From an uncultured Alcaligenaceae bacterium (lineage in GTDB: Bacteria > Pseudomonadota > Gammaproteobacteria > Burkholderiales > Burkholderiaceae_B), in NCBI GenBank assembly GCA_937908115.1, contig CALEQZ010000050.1, positions 1-64,000 of the forward strand: a stretch of DNA of 64,000 nt, written 5' to 3'. Below, piece by piece: positions 26,204 through 36,615 of this stretch. Positions within the stretch are counted from its first letter, which is position 1. Every line of letters begins with the position of its first letter. The notes beneath the pieces were generated by a model, which searched no databases, was not told the DNA's origin, and saw only the letters and a program-made list of their open reading frames with translations. The position numbers were made by a program, and so were the translations under genes.

Positions 26204-28327
26204 ATGGCCCCTACCCTGTCCGACGGGCTGCAGCCCGGCCTGCCCTACCCGCTTGGCGCCACCAGCGACGGACTGGGCGTGAACTTCGCCGTATTTTCAG
26301 CCAACGCCACGGGCATCGACCTGTGCATCTTCGATGCACGCGGACGCAAGGAACTGCGCCGCCTGCCGCTGCCCGAATGCACCGATGAAATCTGGCACGG
26401 CTACCTGCCCGATGCGGGCCCTGGATTGGTCTACGGCTTTCGCGCCCATGGTCCGTACGACCCGCGCCGCGGCCACCGCTTCAATCCGAACAAACTGCTG
26501 CTCGATCCTTACGCGCGCCAGCTGCGTGGCGCACTGCGCTGGTCCGACGCGCTGTTCGGCTACCGGGTCCAGCACGCGCGCGCCGACCTCAGCATGGATC
26601 GGCGCGATAGCGCGCCAGCCATGCCCAAGTGCGTCGTCGTGGACGACACCTTCAACTGGGGCTCGGTGCAGCGCCCGGAGACGACTTGGCGCGACACGGT
26701 CATCTACGAGGCCCACGTGCGCGGCGTGTCCATGGGCCGCGAAGACCTGCGCCCGACGCAGCGCGGCACCTTCGCCGCGCTGGGCGACCCGCGCCTGATC
26801 GACCACCTGCACCGCATCGGTGTGACCGCGGTGGAACTGATGCCGGTGCACGCCTTCCTGCAAGACCACTTCCTCGTCGAACGGGGCCTGCGCAACTACT
26901 GGGGCTACAGCACGCTGTCGTTCTTCGCCCCCGAGCCGTCCTACCTCGCGGCCGAAGGTGACAATCCGCTGCGCGCGGCCATCCGTCGCCTGCACGCGGC
27001 GGGCATACAGGTGATCCTGGACGTGGTCTACAACCACACCTGCGAGGGCAACGAGCTCGGACCCACCTTGTCCTGGCGCGGACTGGACAACGCCAGCTAT
27101 TACCGGCTGGTGCCGGGCCAAGAGCGCCACTTCATCAACGACACCGGTTGCGGCAACACGCTGAACCTGTCGCATCCCCGCGTGCTGCAAATGGTCATGG
27201 ACTCGCTGCGCCACTGGGCGCAGTCCTATCACGTGGATGGCTTTCGCTTCGACCTGGGCACCACGATTGGCCGCGAAGGCACAGGCTTTGATCCGGGGTC
27301 GGGGTTTTTCGACGCCATTTTGCAGGACCCGGTGCTGTCGCGCCTGAAACTGATTTCCGAGCCCTGGGACATCGGGCCGGACGGCTATCAACTGGGCAAC
27401 CACCCGCCTGGTTTTGCGGAATGGAACGACCGTTTCCGCGACGGCGTGCGCCGCTATTGGCGCGGCGACCCGGGCCTGCGCGGCGAGCTTGCTGCCCGTT
27501 TGGCCGGCTCGCCCGAATTGTTCGACCGCCGGCACAGGCGGCCGTGGGCAAGCGTCAACTTCGTCGCTTCCCATGACGGGTTCACCCTTGACGATGTCGT
27601 CAGCTACAACGACAAGCACAACGAGGCCAATGGCGAGGACAGCCAGGACGGCCATGGCGAGAACTTCAGCAACAACTGGGGCGCCGAAGGACCGACCGAC
27701 GACGCGGATATCGCCGATGTCCGCGCCTGCGTCAAGCGCGCCATGCTGGCCACGGTGTTTTTCTCCTACGGCACACCCATGCTGCTGGCCGGTGATGAAT
27801 TCGGCAACAGCCAACAGGGCAACAACAACGCCTATTGCCAGGACAACGAGCTGTCCTGGCTGGACTGGAGCCAGGCCACCTCCCCGGAGGGTCGCGCGCT
27901 TGCCGGCTTCGTCGCCAGGCTGGCGGCACTGCGGCGCGACCACTCGTCGCTGTGCGGCGTACGCTTCCAGGATCCGGCCCGTGAGGTGGCGCCGGGATTG
28001 GTTGCTTTGGCTTGGTTCGACGTCGACGGCTCGCCCATGGCCGCAGACGCCTGGGCCGACGAGGCCAGCAGTGCGCTGGCGCTGCGGCGTGCCATCGAAG
28101 ATGCGGACGGCGTGGACGCGACGTTGATGCTGGCCAATGGCGGCGGGGACCCGGTGCGCTTTCGCCTGCCGCAGCCGGCGCTGGATTGGGAGCGCCTGTT
28201 GGATACTTCCTCGCCGGACGAACCGCCCGGCCAGCCGGTGGAGGCGGACGAAGTCGAAGTGGCCGCGCACGCCGTGGTGCTCCTGGGCGCCAGGGCCGAT
28301 CCGCATCCACCCGGAGACACGCCATGA
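26204..28327 (+). CDS. glgX: Glycogen debranching enzyme
   Basis: 707 aa isoamylase-type GH13. An N-terminal CBM48 (GLGVNFAVFSANATGIDLC) precedes the barrel, with Asp350 (FRFDLGTTIG), Glu386 (LISEPWDIG) and Asp458 (ASHDGFTLDD). DEFGNSQQGNNNAYCQDNE is the GlgX hallmark. It hydrolyses alpha-1,6 branches, releasing linear maltooligosaccharides that TreY can use. ATG 26204 has AAGGA eight bases upstream; ATG 26195, overlapping the glgB stop, is the alternative but its ribosome site would be too close. It overlaps treZ by 4 bp. Confidence 0.95.
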   Translation: MAPTLSDGLQPGLPYPLGATSDGLGVNFAVFSANATGIDLCIFDARGRKELRRLPLPECTDEIWHGYLPDAGPGLVYGFRAHGPYDPRRGHRFNPNKLLLDPYARQLRGALRWSDALFGYRVQHARADLSMDRRDSAPAMPKCVVVDDTFNWGSVQRPETTWRDTVIYEAHVRGVSMGREDLRPTQRGTFAALGDPRLIDHLHRIGVTAVELMPVHAFLQDHFLVERGLRNYWGYSTLSFFAPEPSYLAAEGDNPLRAAIRRLHAAGIQVILDVVYNHTCEGNELGPTLSWRGLDNASYYRLVPGQERHFINDTGCGNTLNLSHPRVLQMVMDSLRHWAQSYHVDGFRFDLGTTIGREGTGFDPGSGFFDAILQDPVLSRLKLISEPWDIGPDGYQLGNHPPGFAEWNDRFRDGVRRYWRGDPGLRGELAARLAGSPELFDRRHRRPWASVNFVASHDGFTLDDVVSYNDKHNEANGEDSQDGHGENFSNNWGAEGPTDDADIADVRACVKRAMLATVFFSYGTPMLLAGDEFGNSQQGNNNAYCQDNELSWLDWSQATSPEGRALAGFVARLAALRRDHSSLCGVRFQDPAREVAPGLVALAWFDVDGSPMAADAWADEASSALALRRAIEDADGVDATLMLANGGGDPVRFRLPQPALDWERLLDTSSPDEPPGQPVEADEVEVAAHAVVLLGARADPHPPGDTP

Positions 28328-30132
28328 GCCCGGGTCAGCAGGTGCGGGACGTCGGTGCCTGGCAGCCCTACTTCGGCGCCACTTACCTGGGCGGCGGACG
28401 CGCCCGCTTTCGCGTCTGGGCGCCAGCCATGCAATCAGTGTCGGTCGACATCGAGGGACGCGGCTCGGTGGCCATGGCGCGCGGCCAAGGCGGTGTGTTC
28501 GAGGCCGAAGCGGCGTGCATGCCCGGCGACTGCTACCGCTATCGCATCGACGCGGACCTACAGGTGCCGGACCCCGCTTCGCGCTTGCAGGCCGGCGATG
28601 TCCACGATGCCAGTGTCGTGGTGCCGTCCGGTGGCGACTATGTCTGGCGCCATCCGGCATGGCGGGGGCTGCCGTGGACCGATACGGTGCTCTACGAAAT
28701 CCATGCCGGCCTGGCCGGCGGTTATGCCGGCATCGAGCAACGGTTGCCCGATCTCGCCGAACTGGGCGTCACGGCGCTGGAGCTGATGCCCATTGCCGAT
28801 TTCCCCGGCCCGCGTAATTGGGGCTACGACGGCGTCTTGCCTTACGCGCCGGACCTCGCCTATGGACGGCGCGAAGAATTGAAGCGCCTGGTCGACACCG
28901 CCCACGGCTTGGGGCTGATGGTGTTTCTGGACGTGGTCTATAACCACTTCGGGCCTGACGGCAACTACCTTCATCGCTACGCGCCCCAATTTTTTCGCGA
29001 GGACATGCCCACGCCCTGGGGGCCGGCCATCGATTACCGCCGTCCGCAGGTGCGCCGCTTCTTCGCCGAGAACGCCCTGTACTGGCTCGAAGAGTTTCGC
29101 TTCGACGGGCTAAGGCTCGATGCCGTGCACGCCATCAGCGATCCCAACTGGTTGGACGAAATGGCCGCCATGGTGCGTGAGCGATTTGCCGGCAGGCGCC
29201 ATGTCCACCTGGTGCTGGAAAACGACCGCAATGCCGCGTCTCACCTGACGAAAGGCTACGACGCGCAATGGAACGACGACATCCATCACGTCCTGCACCA
29301 CCTGCTGACCGGTGAATCCGACGGCTACTACCGTGACTACGCCCGCGCGCCGGCGGCGGCGCTGGCGCGCGCCCTGTCACAAGGCTTCGTCTACCAAGGG
29401 GAAATTTCTCCCACGAGCGGCCGCCGCCGCGGCGAACCGAGTGGTCATTTGCCACCGAGCGCCTTCGTCGCCTTCCTGCAAAACCACGACCAGGTCGGCA
29501 ACCGCGCCTTGGGCGAACGGTTGGCGGCGCTGGTCAGCCACCCGGACGCGCTGCGCGCGGCCGTCGCGCTGCAGCTGCTCGCGCCGCAAGTCCCCTTGAT
29601 TTTCATGGGCGAGGAATGCGGCAGCACCACACCATTCTTCTACTTCACCAGCCATGCCGACCCGCAGCTGGCGCGCGCCGTCCGAGAAGGCCGGCGCAAC
29701 GAATTCTCCGGGTTCGCCGGCCACGCCGATGCGGCGCTGCGCGAGCGCATTCCCGATCCGAACGATGCGTGCACCTACCTCGCCTCGCGGCCAACGGCCG
29801 ACAGCGAGCAGGCGCAAGCCTGGCGCAACGCATACCGGTGCCTGCTCGGCTTGCGGCGCCGGCTGCTCGCGCCGCGGCTGCCCGGCAGCCACGCCGATAC
29901 GTCCCGTCCGCTGGGCAGCCACGCGGTGCAGGCGGCTTGGATCCTGGGCGACGGCGCGCGCTGGACGATCTACGCCAACCTCGGGCAGGCGGAGGTGACC
30001 GTCAGCGCCCCGGCGCTTGCCGCCGACGGGTGCGCGGTGGTCTTCGAAAGCCGCCCGGGCTGCACAAAGGCGCTACGTCACGGCAGCTTGCCGCCGTGCT
30101 GCACGATCGCCCTGATGGAGGCAGCGCCATGA
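28324..30132 (+). CDS. treZ: Malto-oligosyltrehalose trehalohydrolase
   Basis: 602 aa. An N-terminal beta domain (ARFRVWAPAMQSVSVDI) precedes a GH13 barrel with YNHFGPDGNYL, Asp266 (GLRLDAVHAI), Glu299 (HLVLENDRNA) and Asp389 (QNHDQVGNRA). WNDDIHHVLHHLLTGE is characteristic of TreZ. It cleaves maltooligosyltrehalose to free trehalose, the second step after TreY. ATG 28324 lies in the glgX stop (ATGA) with GGAG seven bases upstream. It overlaps malQ by 4 bp. The C-terminal domain ends normally. Confidence 0.95.
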   Translation: MSPGQQVRDVGAWQPYFGATYLGGGRARFRVWAPAMQSVSVDIEGRGSVAMARGQGGVFEAEAACMPGDCYRYRIDADLQVPDPASRLQAGDVHDASVVVPSGGDYVWRHPAWRGLPWTDTVLYEIHAGLAGGYAGIEQRLPDLAELGVTALELMPIADFPGPRNWGYDGVLPYAPDLAYGRREELKRLVDTAHGLGLMVFLDVVYNHFGPDGNYLHRYAPQFFREDMPTPWGPAIDYRRPQVRRFFAENALYWLEEFRFDGLRLDAVHAISDPNWLDEMAAMVRERFAGRRHVHLVLENDRNAASHLTKGYDAQWNDDIHHVLHHLLTGESDGYYRDYARAPAAALARALSQGFVYQGEISPTSGRRRGEPSGHLPPSAFVAFLQNHDQVGNRALGERLAALVSHPDALRAAVALQLLAPQVPLIFMGEECGSTTPFFYFTSHADPQLARAVREGRRNEFSGFAGHADAALRERIPDPNDACTYLASRPTADSEQAQAWRNAYRCLLGLRRRLLAPRLPGSHADTSRPLGSHAVQAAWILGDGARWTIYANLGQAEVTVSAPALAADGCAVVFESRPGCTKALRHGSLPPCCTIALMEAAP

Positions 30133-32237
30133 ACGCAGACGACGCGCTGGCCGAACTGGCCGCGGCAGCTGGCGTGCAACTCGAATGGACCGATGCGCAT
30201 GGCCGGCCAAGGCGCGTCAGCCCCGATACGCTGCGCCGCGTGCTGGATGCGCTACAGCTGCCTGCGCGCACGCCTGTGCAGGCCGCCGACAGCCTGGCCC
30301 GGCTGCGGGCCGACGGCGGCGCCCGGGCGGCGGCGCTGCTGACAGGGGACGGCGGCAAGCCTTTGCGCCTGCCCTGCCCGCCGGGCGCCTACCGGTTGCT
30401 TGACGAGGCGGGCGCGGTCTGCGCCAGCGGCCACCTGGGGCCGGATGCCGACGGCGGCTCGCTGCTGCCTGCGATCGGCCGGCCCGGCTACTACCGTGTC
30501 GAATCGGGCGCGTCGGGCCATGCGCTGGCCATCGCCCCGGCCGCGCCGCACGGACTGGCCCGGACGCGGCGCTGGGGCGTCGCTGCGCAGCTATACAGCC
30601 TGCGGCGCACGCGCCCATCCATGATGGGCGGTTGCGGGGACTTCTCCGCGTTGGGCGAGCTCGCCCAGGCCGCCGCCGCCCAAGGCGCCGACGCCGTGGC
30701 CATCAGCCCCGTACATGCCCTGTTCAGCGCCGATCCGGCACGCTACAGCCCTTACTCGCCCTCGAGCCGGTTGTTCCTGAATGCGTGGTACATCGATCCC
30801 GACCAGGTTGCCGGCCCCCACGCGACGGCCGCGGCGCTGGACGAATTGGGCCTGGCCGGCCAGGCATGCAAGCTGGAGGCGGCCGCGCGCATCGATTGGC
30901 CGCGCGTGGCAATGTTGCGCATGGCCGTGCTGCGCAAGCTCTTCGACGGCTTCGTGCGCTGGGGCGGGCCACGCATGCAGCAGGCCTTCGAGCGATACCG
31001 GCGCAATGCCGGCCAGGCACTCGAAAGCCACGCCTGCTTCGAAGCGCTGCACGCGCACCTGCGCGATCCGTCCGAACCCGACCGGGGTTGGCTGGACTGG
31101 CCCCAAGCCCTGCGCCGGCCGGGCAGTCCCGGAGTCAGGACGTTTGCCGCACGCCATGCCGACGAAGTGTCCTTTCACGCCTTCCTGCAATGGCAGGCTG
31201 CAGAGGGCCTGGCCCATGCGGGACGTTGCGCCAGGCAGGCCGGCATGGCAATCGGCCTGATCACCGACCTGGCCGTGGGCGCCGACCCGGGCGGCAGCCA
31301 CGCCTGGAGCCGGCAGGACGAAATCGTGACAGGCCTGTGCGCGGGTGCGCCGCCCGACATCTACAACCCCTTGGGCCAAAACTGGAACCTGACCGCGTTT
31401 TCGCCGGTCGCGCTACGCCGCCACGGCTACCGCGCCTTCATCGAAATGTTGCGCGCGGCGCTGGCCGGCGCGGGCGGCATACGAGTGGACCACGCGCTGG
31501 GCTTGGCTCGCATGTGGCTGGTGCCCGACGGCTGCGCGCCCGGCGAAGGGGCGTATTTGACCTATCCCTTCGACGACCTGCTGCGGCTGATTGCGCTCGA
31601 GGCCTGGCGGCACGGCGCGATCGCCATCGGCGAGAACCTGGGCACGGTCGCGGCCGGTTTCGACGAGCGCATCGGCCAAGCCGGCATGTTGGGCATGAGT
31701 GTGCTGTGGTTCGAGCGCGAAGCTGATCCGGCGCCGGATGCGCCCCAGCAGCGGGTGCCAGGTTTCCGGGCACCGTCTGCGTGGCGGGTCGCCAACGTGG
31801 CCATGACGACCACCCACGACCTGCCTACCTGCGCTGGCTGGTGGCAAGCCAGCGATCTGCGCAGGCGCGACCAGCTGGGGCTGCTGGGCGGCCTGGCGCT
31901 TGGCCAGGCCGAATCGGACCGGGCAGCCGAGCGCGCCGCCTTATGGCAGGCCATGCGGCTGGCCGGCTGCGCCGACGGTCAGCCCCCTGGCGCCCAAGAC
32001 CCGCCGGTCGCACAGATGATGGGCTTCGTCGCGGCAAGCGCCTGTCCCTTGGCGCTGCTGCCCTTGGAGGATGTGTTGGCCATGCAGGAACAACCCAACC
32101 TGCCCGGCACGTGCCACGAGCATCCGAACTGGGTGCAACGCCTGCCCGTCCCGGCCGGCATGCTGTTCGACGAGGCGCTCGTGCAGGCGAGGATTGCGGC
32201 GGTGCGGCGCGCACGTGCGCAAGGCGGCACGCCATGA
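30129..32237 (+). CDS. malQ: 4-alpha-glucanotransferase
   Basis: 702 aa GH77 enzyme. The N-terminal ~140 residues are the extra domain seen in proteobacterial MalQ. The barrel has SPYSPSSRLFLNAWYID, Asp454 (GIRVDHALGLARMW), Glu502 (AIGENLGTV) and Asp564 (TTHDLPTCAG), ending with LPGTCHEHPNWVQRLP. It disproportionates short maltodextrins released by GlgX or left by TreY. GGAGG lies seven bases before ATG 30129, which overlaps the treZ stop; it overlaps treY by 4 bp. Placement between treZ and treY suggests recycling of glucan ends. Confidence 0.94.
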   Translation: MNADDALAELAAAAGVQLEWTDAHGRPRRVSPDTLRRVLDALQLPARTPVQAADSLARLRADGGARAAALLTGDGGKPLRLPCPPGAYRLLDEAGAVCASGHLGPDADGGSLLPAIGRPGYYRVESGASGHALAIAPAAPHGLARTRRWGVAAQLYSLRRTRPSMMGGCGDFSALGELAQAAAAQGADAVAISPVHALFSADPARYSPYSPSSRLFLNAWYIDPDQVAGPHATAAALDELGLAGQACKLEAAARIDWPRVAMLRMAVLRKLFDGFVRWGGPRMQQAFERYRRNAGQALESHACFEALHAHLRDPSEPDRGWLDWPQALRRPGSPGVRTFAARHADEVSFHAFLQWQAAEGLAHAGRCARQAGMAIGLITDLAVGADPGGSHAWSRQDEIVTGLCAGAPPDIYNPLGQNWNLTAFSPVALRRHGYRAFIEMLRAALAGAGGIRVDHALGLARMWLVPDGCAPGEGAYLTYPFDDLLRLIALEAWRHGAIAIGENLGTVAAGFDERIGQAGMLGMSVLWFEREADPAPDAPQQRVPGFRAPSAWRVANVAMTTTHDLPTCAGWWQASDLRRRDQLGLLGGLALGQAESDRAAERAALWQAMRLAGCADGQPPGAQDPPVAQMMGFVAASACPLALLPLEDVLAMQEQPNLPGTCHEHPNWVQRLPVPAGMLFDEALVQARIAAVRRARAQGGTP

Positions 32238-34873
32238 ACGTGCCCCGCGCCACCGCCCGGCTGCAACTGCACGCGCAATTCGACCTGCGCGCCGCCCTGG
32301 CGCAAGTGCCCTATTACGCCCGCCTGGGCGTGAGCCATTTGTATGTTTCGCCGCTGACCCGGGCGCGCAGCGGGTCCCGCCACGGCTACGACGTCGTCGA
32401 CCACGGCATGGTCAGCCCTGAGCTGGGCGGCGAACCTGCGCTGCGCGAGCTGTCCGAGGCGCTGCACCGCCACGGCATGGGGCTGATCGCAGACATCGTC
32501 CCCAACCATATGGCGGCCAGCCACGAGAATTCCTGGTGGCACGATGTGCTGCGCAACGGACGGGGCAGTGCCCATGCCGGCTTTTTCGACATAGACTGGC
32601 AGGCGCCCGGGGCCCTGCATGGCAAGGTCCTGGCGCCTTTCCTGGCCAAACCGTATGGCCAGGCGCTGGTCGACGGCGACATCGTGTTGAGCCGCGACGG
32701 CGGCCCGGGCGGTTTCCGGATCGACGTCCATGGCCAGCCGTATCCGCTGGCGCCGGGCTCGCTCGCTTCCGGCGGCGATGCCGCAGCTATCCTGGCCGCG
32801 CACGATCCATCCCGCCCGGACGGCCGCGCGCGGCTGCATGCGCTGCTCGAGCGGCAGCATTACCGGCTGGCGTGGTGGCGCTGCGCGCCGGAGGAAATCA
32901 ACTGGCGCCGCTTTTTCGAAATCAGCGAACTGGTTGGCGTGCGCGTGGAGGTTGCGGCGGTTTTCGACGCCGTTCATGCCTGCATGCTGCGCCTGTACGA
33001 AGATGGCGTCATCGACGGTTTCCGCGTCGACCACATCGACGGCCTGGCCGACCCGGCAGCGTATTGCCGCCGCCTGCGGCAGGCGTTGGATGTGCGCACC
33101 CCGCGCCGGCCGGCGCAGCGGCCCGGCGGGCCGGCCTACCTCGTCGTGGAAAAAATCCTTTGCGGCGACGAGCGCCTGGACTCGCGCTGGCCAGTGCACG
33201 GCACGACGGGTTATGACTTCATGGACCAGTCCTGCGCGGTCCTGCACGCGGCCGACGGGCAGGCCACGCTGACCCGCCTCTGGGAACATGTGGCCGGCGA
33301 CGGCCTGGATTATGCCGGCCACGTGGCGCAGGCGCGCGCGCTCATGCTACGCCGGCATTTCCCCGCTGAGCGAGCTGCCGCCGTGCGCGCGCTGCGTCGG
33401 CTGGCTGCCGGCGACCCGGCCACGCGCGACTGGAGCGCCGCCGCCATCGGCCGCGTCCTGGACGAGGTGCTCCTAGCCTTTGCCCGCTATCGCACGTACG
33501 CCGACCGCGACGGCTGCGCCGCCGACGACGCGGCGATCGCGCAGGCCGCCCTGCAGGCGGCCCGCCGTCGCCTGCAGGCCGAAGGCGACGGCGACGACGC
33601 GCATTGGCTGCCCGTGCTGCAGCAATGGTGGACGGGTTCGCCGCTGTCGGACGAAAAGCGCGAAGCGCTGCGCCTGGCCGCGCTGGCGCGCATCCAGCAA
33701 CTGACGCCGCCGCTGACGGCCAAATCGATGGAGGACACCGCCTTTTATCGCTACGGCAGGTTGCTGTCGCGTTGCGAAGTGGGTTCGGACCCGGATGCGC
33801 TGTGCCTACCCACGGCGCAGTTTTTCAAGGCCGCCGCCGCGCGCGGCGCGCACGCCATGCTTGCCACGGCTACCCACGACCACAAGCGCGGCGAGGATGT
33901 GCGCGCGCGCCTGGCCGTGCTGACCGAGATCGCGCCTTACTGGGACAGCACCGTGCGGCTGTGGCTGGATGAGCATGCGCGCGTTTCGGCCGATCCGCCC
34001 CACCCGGCCGACCGCTACATGCTGTACCAGACCCTGGTGGGCGCCTGGCCGCTGGGTCTGCTGGCCGACGACGCGGCTGGCCTGGATGCCTACGCCGAGC
34101 GTATCGCCGCGTGGCAAGTCAAGGCGCTGCGCGAAGCCAAGCGCCGCAGCAGCTGGATGTCCCCCGATGAAGACTACGAGCGCCGCTGCACGCAACACGC
34201 GCGGGCATTGCTTGCGCCCGGATCGGCTGCCGCGCGCGCCATCGCCGACATGGCCGGCTACATCGCGCCGGCCGGTGCCGTCAACGGTTTGGCGATGGCC
34301 GCCTTGCGCTGCACCCTGCCCGGCGTGCCGGACCTGTACCAGGGGACGGAGTTTTGGGACCTCAGCCTGGTCGATCCCGATAATCGCCGCGAGGTGGATT
34401 ACGCGGCCCGCGCCGCCAGCCTCGAAGGGCTGGACCGCGCGCCGGCGCGCGAGCTGCTCGCGCAATGGCGCAGCGGCCGGGTCAAGCAGGCATTGGTGCA
34501 TCGCCTGTTGCGCCTGCGCGTGCGCCTGCCGCAGGTGTGGGAGACCGGTGCGCTCACGCCCCTGCCGGTCACCGGAGACGGCGCCGGCCGCGTGCTCGCC
34601 TACCTGCGGCGCGCCGAATCGGGGTGCGCGATTGCGGTGGTTCCCAGGTGTTGCGCGCCGTGGATACTGGGCGAGGAAGGCGCGCGTGCGCCGGTCATCC
34701 CGGCGCAGGCCTGGCAGGACAGGGCGCTGGTGTTGCCGCGCTTTTGCGCGGGCCGGCCGCTCTATGACGCGGTCAATCTTCGCGAACATCGCGCCGACGC
34801 CGACGGTACCCTGGCGCTGGAGCCGCTATTGCGGGACCTGCCTGTGGCGGTGCTGTTCGCTGCCTTGGCCTAA
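32234..34873 (+). CDS. treY: Maltooligosyl trehalose synthase
   Basis: 879 aa GH13 enzyme. The N terminus ATARLQLHAQFDLRAALA and GVSHLYVSPLTRARSGSRHG are typical of TreY, as is DIVPNHMAASHEN. Catalytic residues are Asp266 (FRVDHIDGL), Glu306 (LVVEKILCG) and Asp549 (ATHDHKRGED). It turns the reducing-end glucose of maltooligosaccharides into a trehalosyl end for TreZ. ATG 32234 overlaps the malQ stop. It is the last gene of the operon and converges with the response regulator gene 33 bp on; no clear terminator separates them. Confidence 0.95.
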   Translation: MNVPRATARLQLHAQFDLRAALAQVPYYARLGVSHLYVSPLTRARSGSRHGYDVVDHGMVSPELGGEPALRELSEALHRHGMGLIADIVPNHMAASHENSWWHDVLRNGRGSAHAGFFDIDWQAPGALHGKVLAPFLAKPYGQALVDGDIVLSRDGGPGGFRIDVHGQPYPLAPGSLASGGDAAAILAAHDPSRPDGRARLHALLERQHYRLAWWRCAPEEINWRRFFEISELVGVRVEVAAVFDAVHACMLRLYEDGVIDGFRVDHIDGLADPAAYCRRLRQALDVRTPRRPAQRPGGPAYLVVEKILCGDERLDSRWPVHGTTGYDFMDQSCAVLHAADGQATLTRLWEHVAGDGLDYAGHVAQARALMLRRHFPAERAAAVRALRRLAAGDPATRDWSAAAIGRVLDEVLLAFARYRTYADRDGCAADDAAIAQAALQAARRRLQAEGDGDDAHWLPVLQQWWTGSPLSDEKREALRLAALARIQQLTPPLTAKSMEDTAFYRYGRLLSRCEVGSDPDALCLPTAQFFKAAAARGAHAMLATATHDHKRGEDVRARLAVLTEIAPYWDSTVRLWLDEHARVSADPPHPADRYMLYQTLVGAWPLGLLADDAAGLDAYAERIAAWQVKALREAKRRSSWMSPDEDYERRCTQHARALLAPGSAAARAIADMAGYIAPAGAVNGLAMAALRCTLPGVPDLYQGTEFWDLSLVDPDNRREVDYAARAASLEGLDRAPARELLAQWRSGRVKQALVHRLLRLRVRLPQVWETGALTPLPVTGDGAGRVLAYLRRAESGCAIAVVPRCCAPWILGEEGARAPVIPAQAWQDRALVLPRFCAGRPLYDAVNLREHRADADGTLALEPLLRDLPVAVLFAALA

Positions 34874-34906
34874 GCGCAGCATGCCATGCCGCGCAGGCGC
34901 ACGCGC

Positions 34907-36307
<1,401 letters not shown>

Positions 36308-36615
36308 GTCCGCCGAGCTGGAAAGCCAGTAGGCATTCTACGCCGCGGCTGCACGCATGCCAGCGCAGCCATGGGCGCACGCGTTACAGGCGATGCCGGA
36401 TGCAACCGTGCGCGCGGCCGCGTCGGCACTGGCTTGCGCGCGTGCGGGCACATCAGCGCGGGCACGCCGCGACTTGCTCATTTTTGCCAATGTTCACACA
36501 TTTGTTGCACCGCCCTCCCTATCATGGGTCGCAACCCCTGCACGAGCGGATGCCGCCTGCCGCGCCGTTTGGCGGGCCTTGCCGCACCATTGCCCGTTCA
36601 CCGAGGATACGCCGC
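36308..36615. other. Divergent intergenic region between the two sigma-54 activators
   Basis: 308 bp without a credible gene. The plus-strand sequence near 36481-36525 is AT-richer and contains TTCACA and TATCAT, but the 21-base spacing is poor. A GGCACTGGCTTGC at 36425-36437 resembles a sigma-54 site but has GG-N9-GC spacing. I see no convincing promoter. Confidence 0.4.

Noticed and set aside
26297..28660. A 787-codon open frame on the minus strand opposite glgX
   Set aside because: It is a GC-rich shadow of glgX/treZ. The translation is His/Arg/Gln/Val-rich with no recognisable domain, and glgX itself is fully conserved. The same applies to the long frames opposite glgE (18164-20080) and treS (22264-23901).
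36425..36437. GGCACTGGCTTGC as a sigma-54 promoter for the sensor-less activator
   Set aside because: The spacing is GG-N9-GC, one base short; sigma-54 spacing is strict. A GGCACG further on (36463) is 13 bases from its TTGC.
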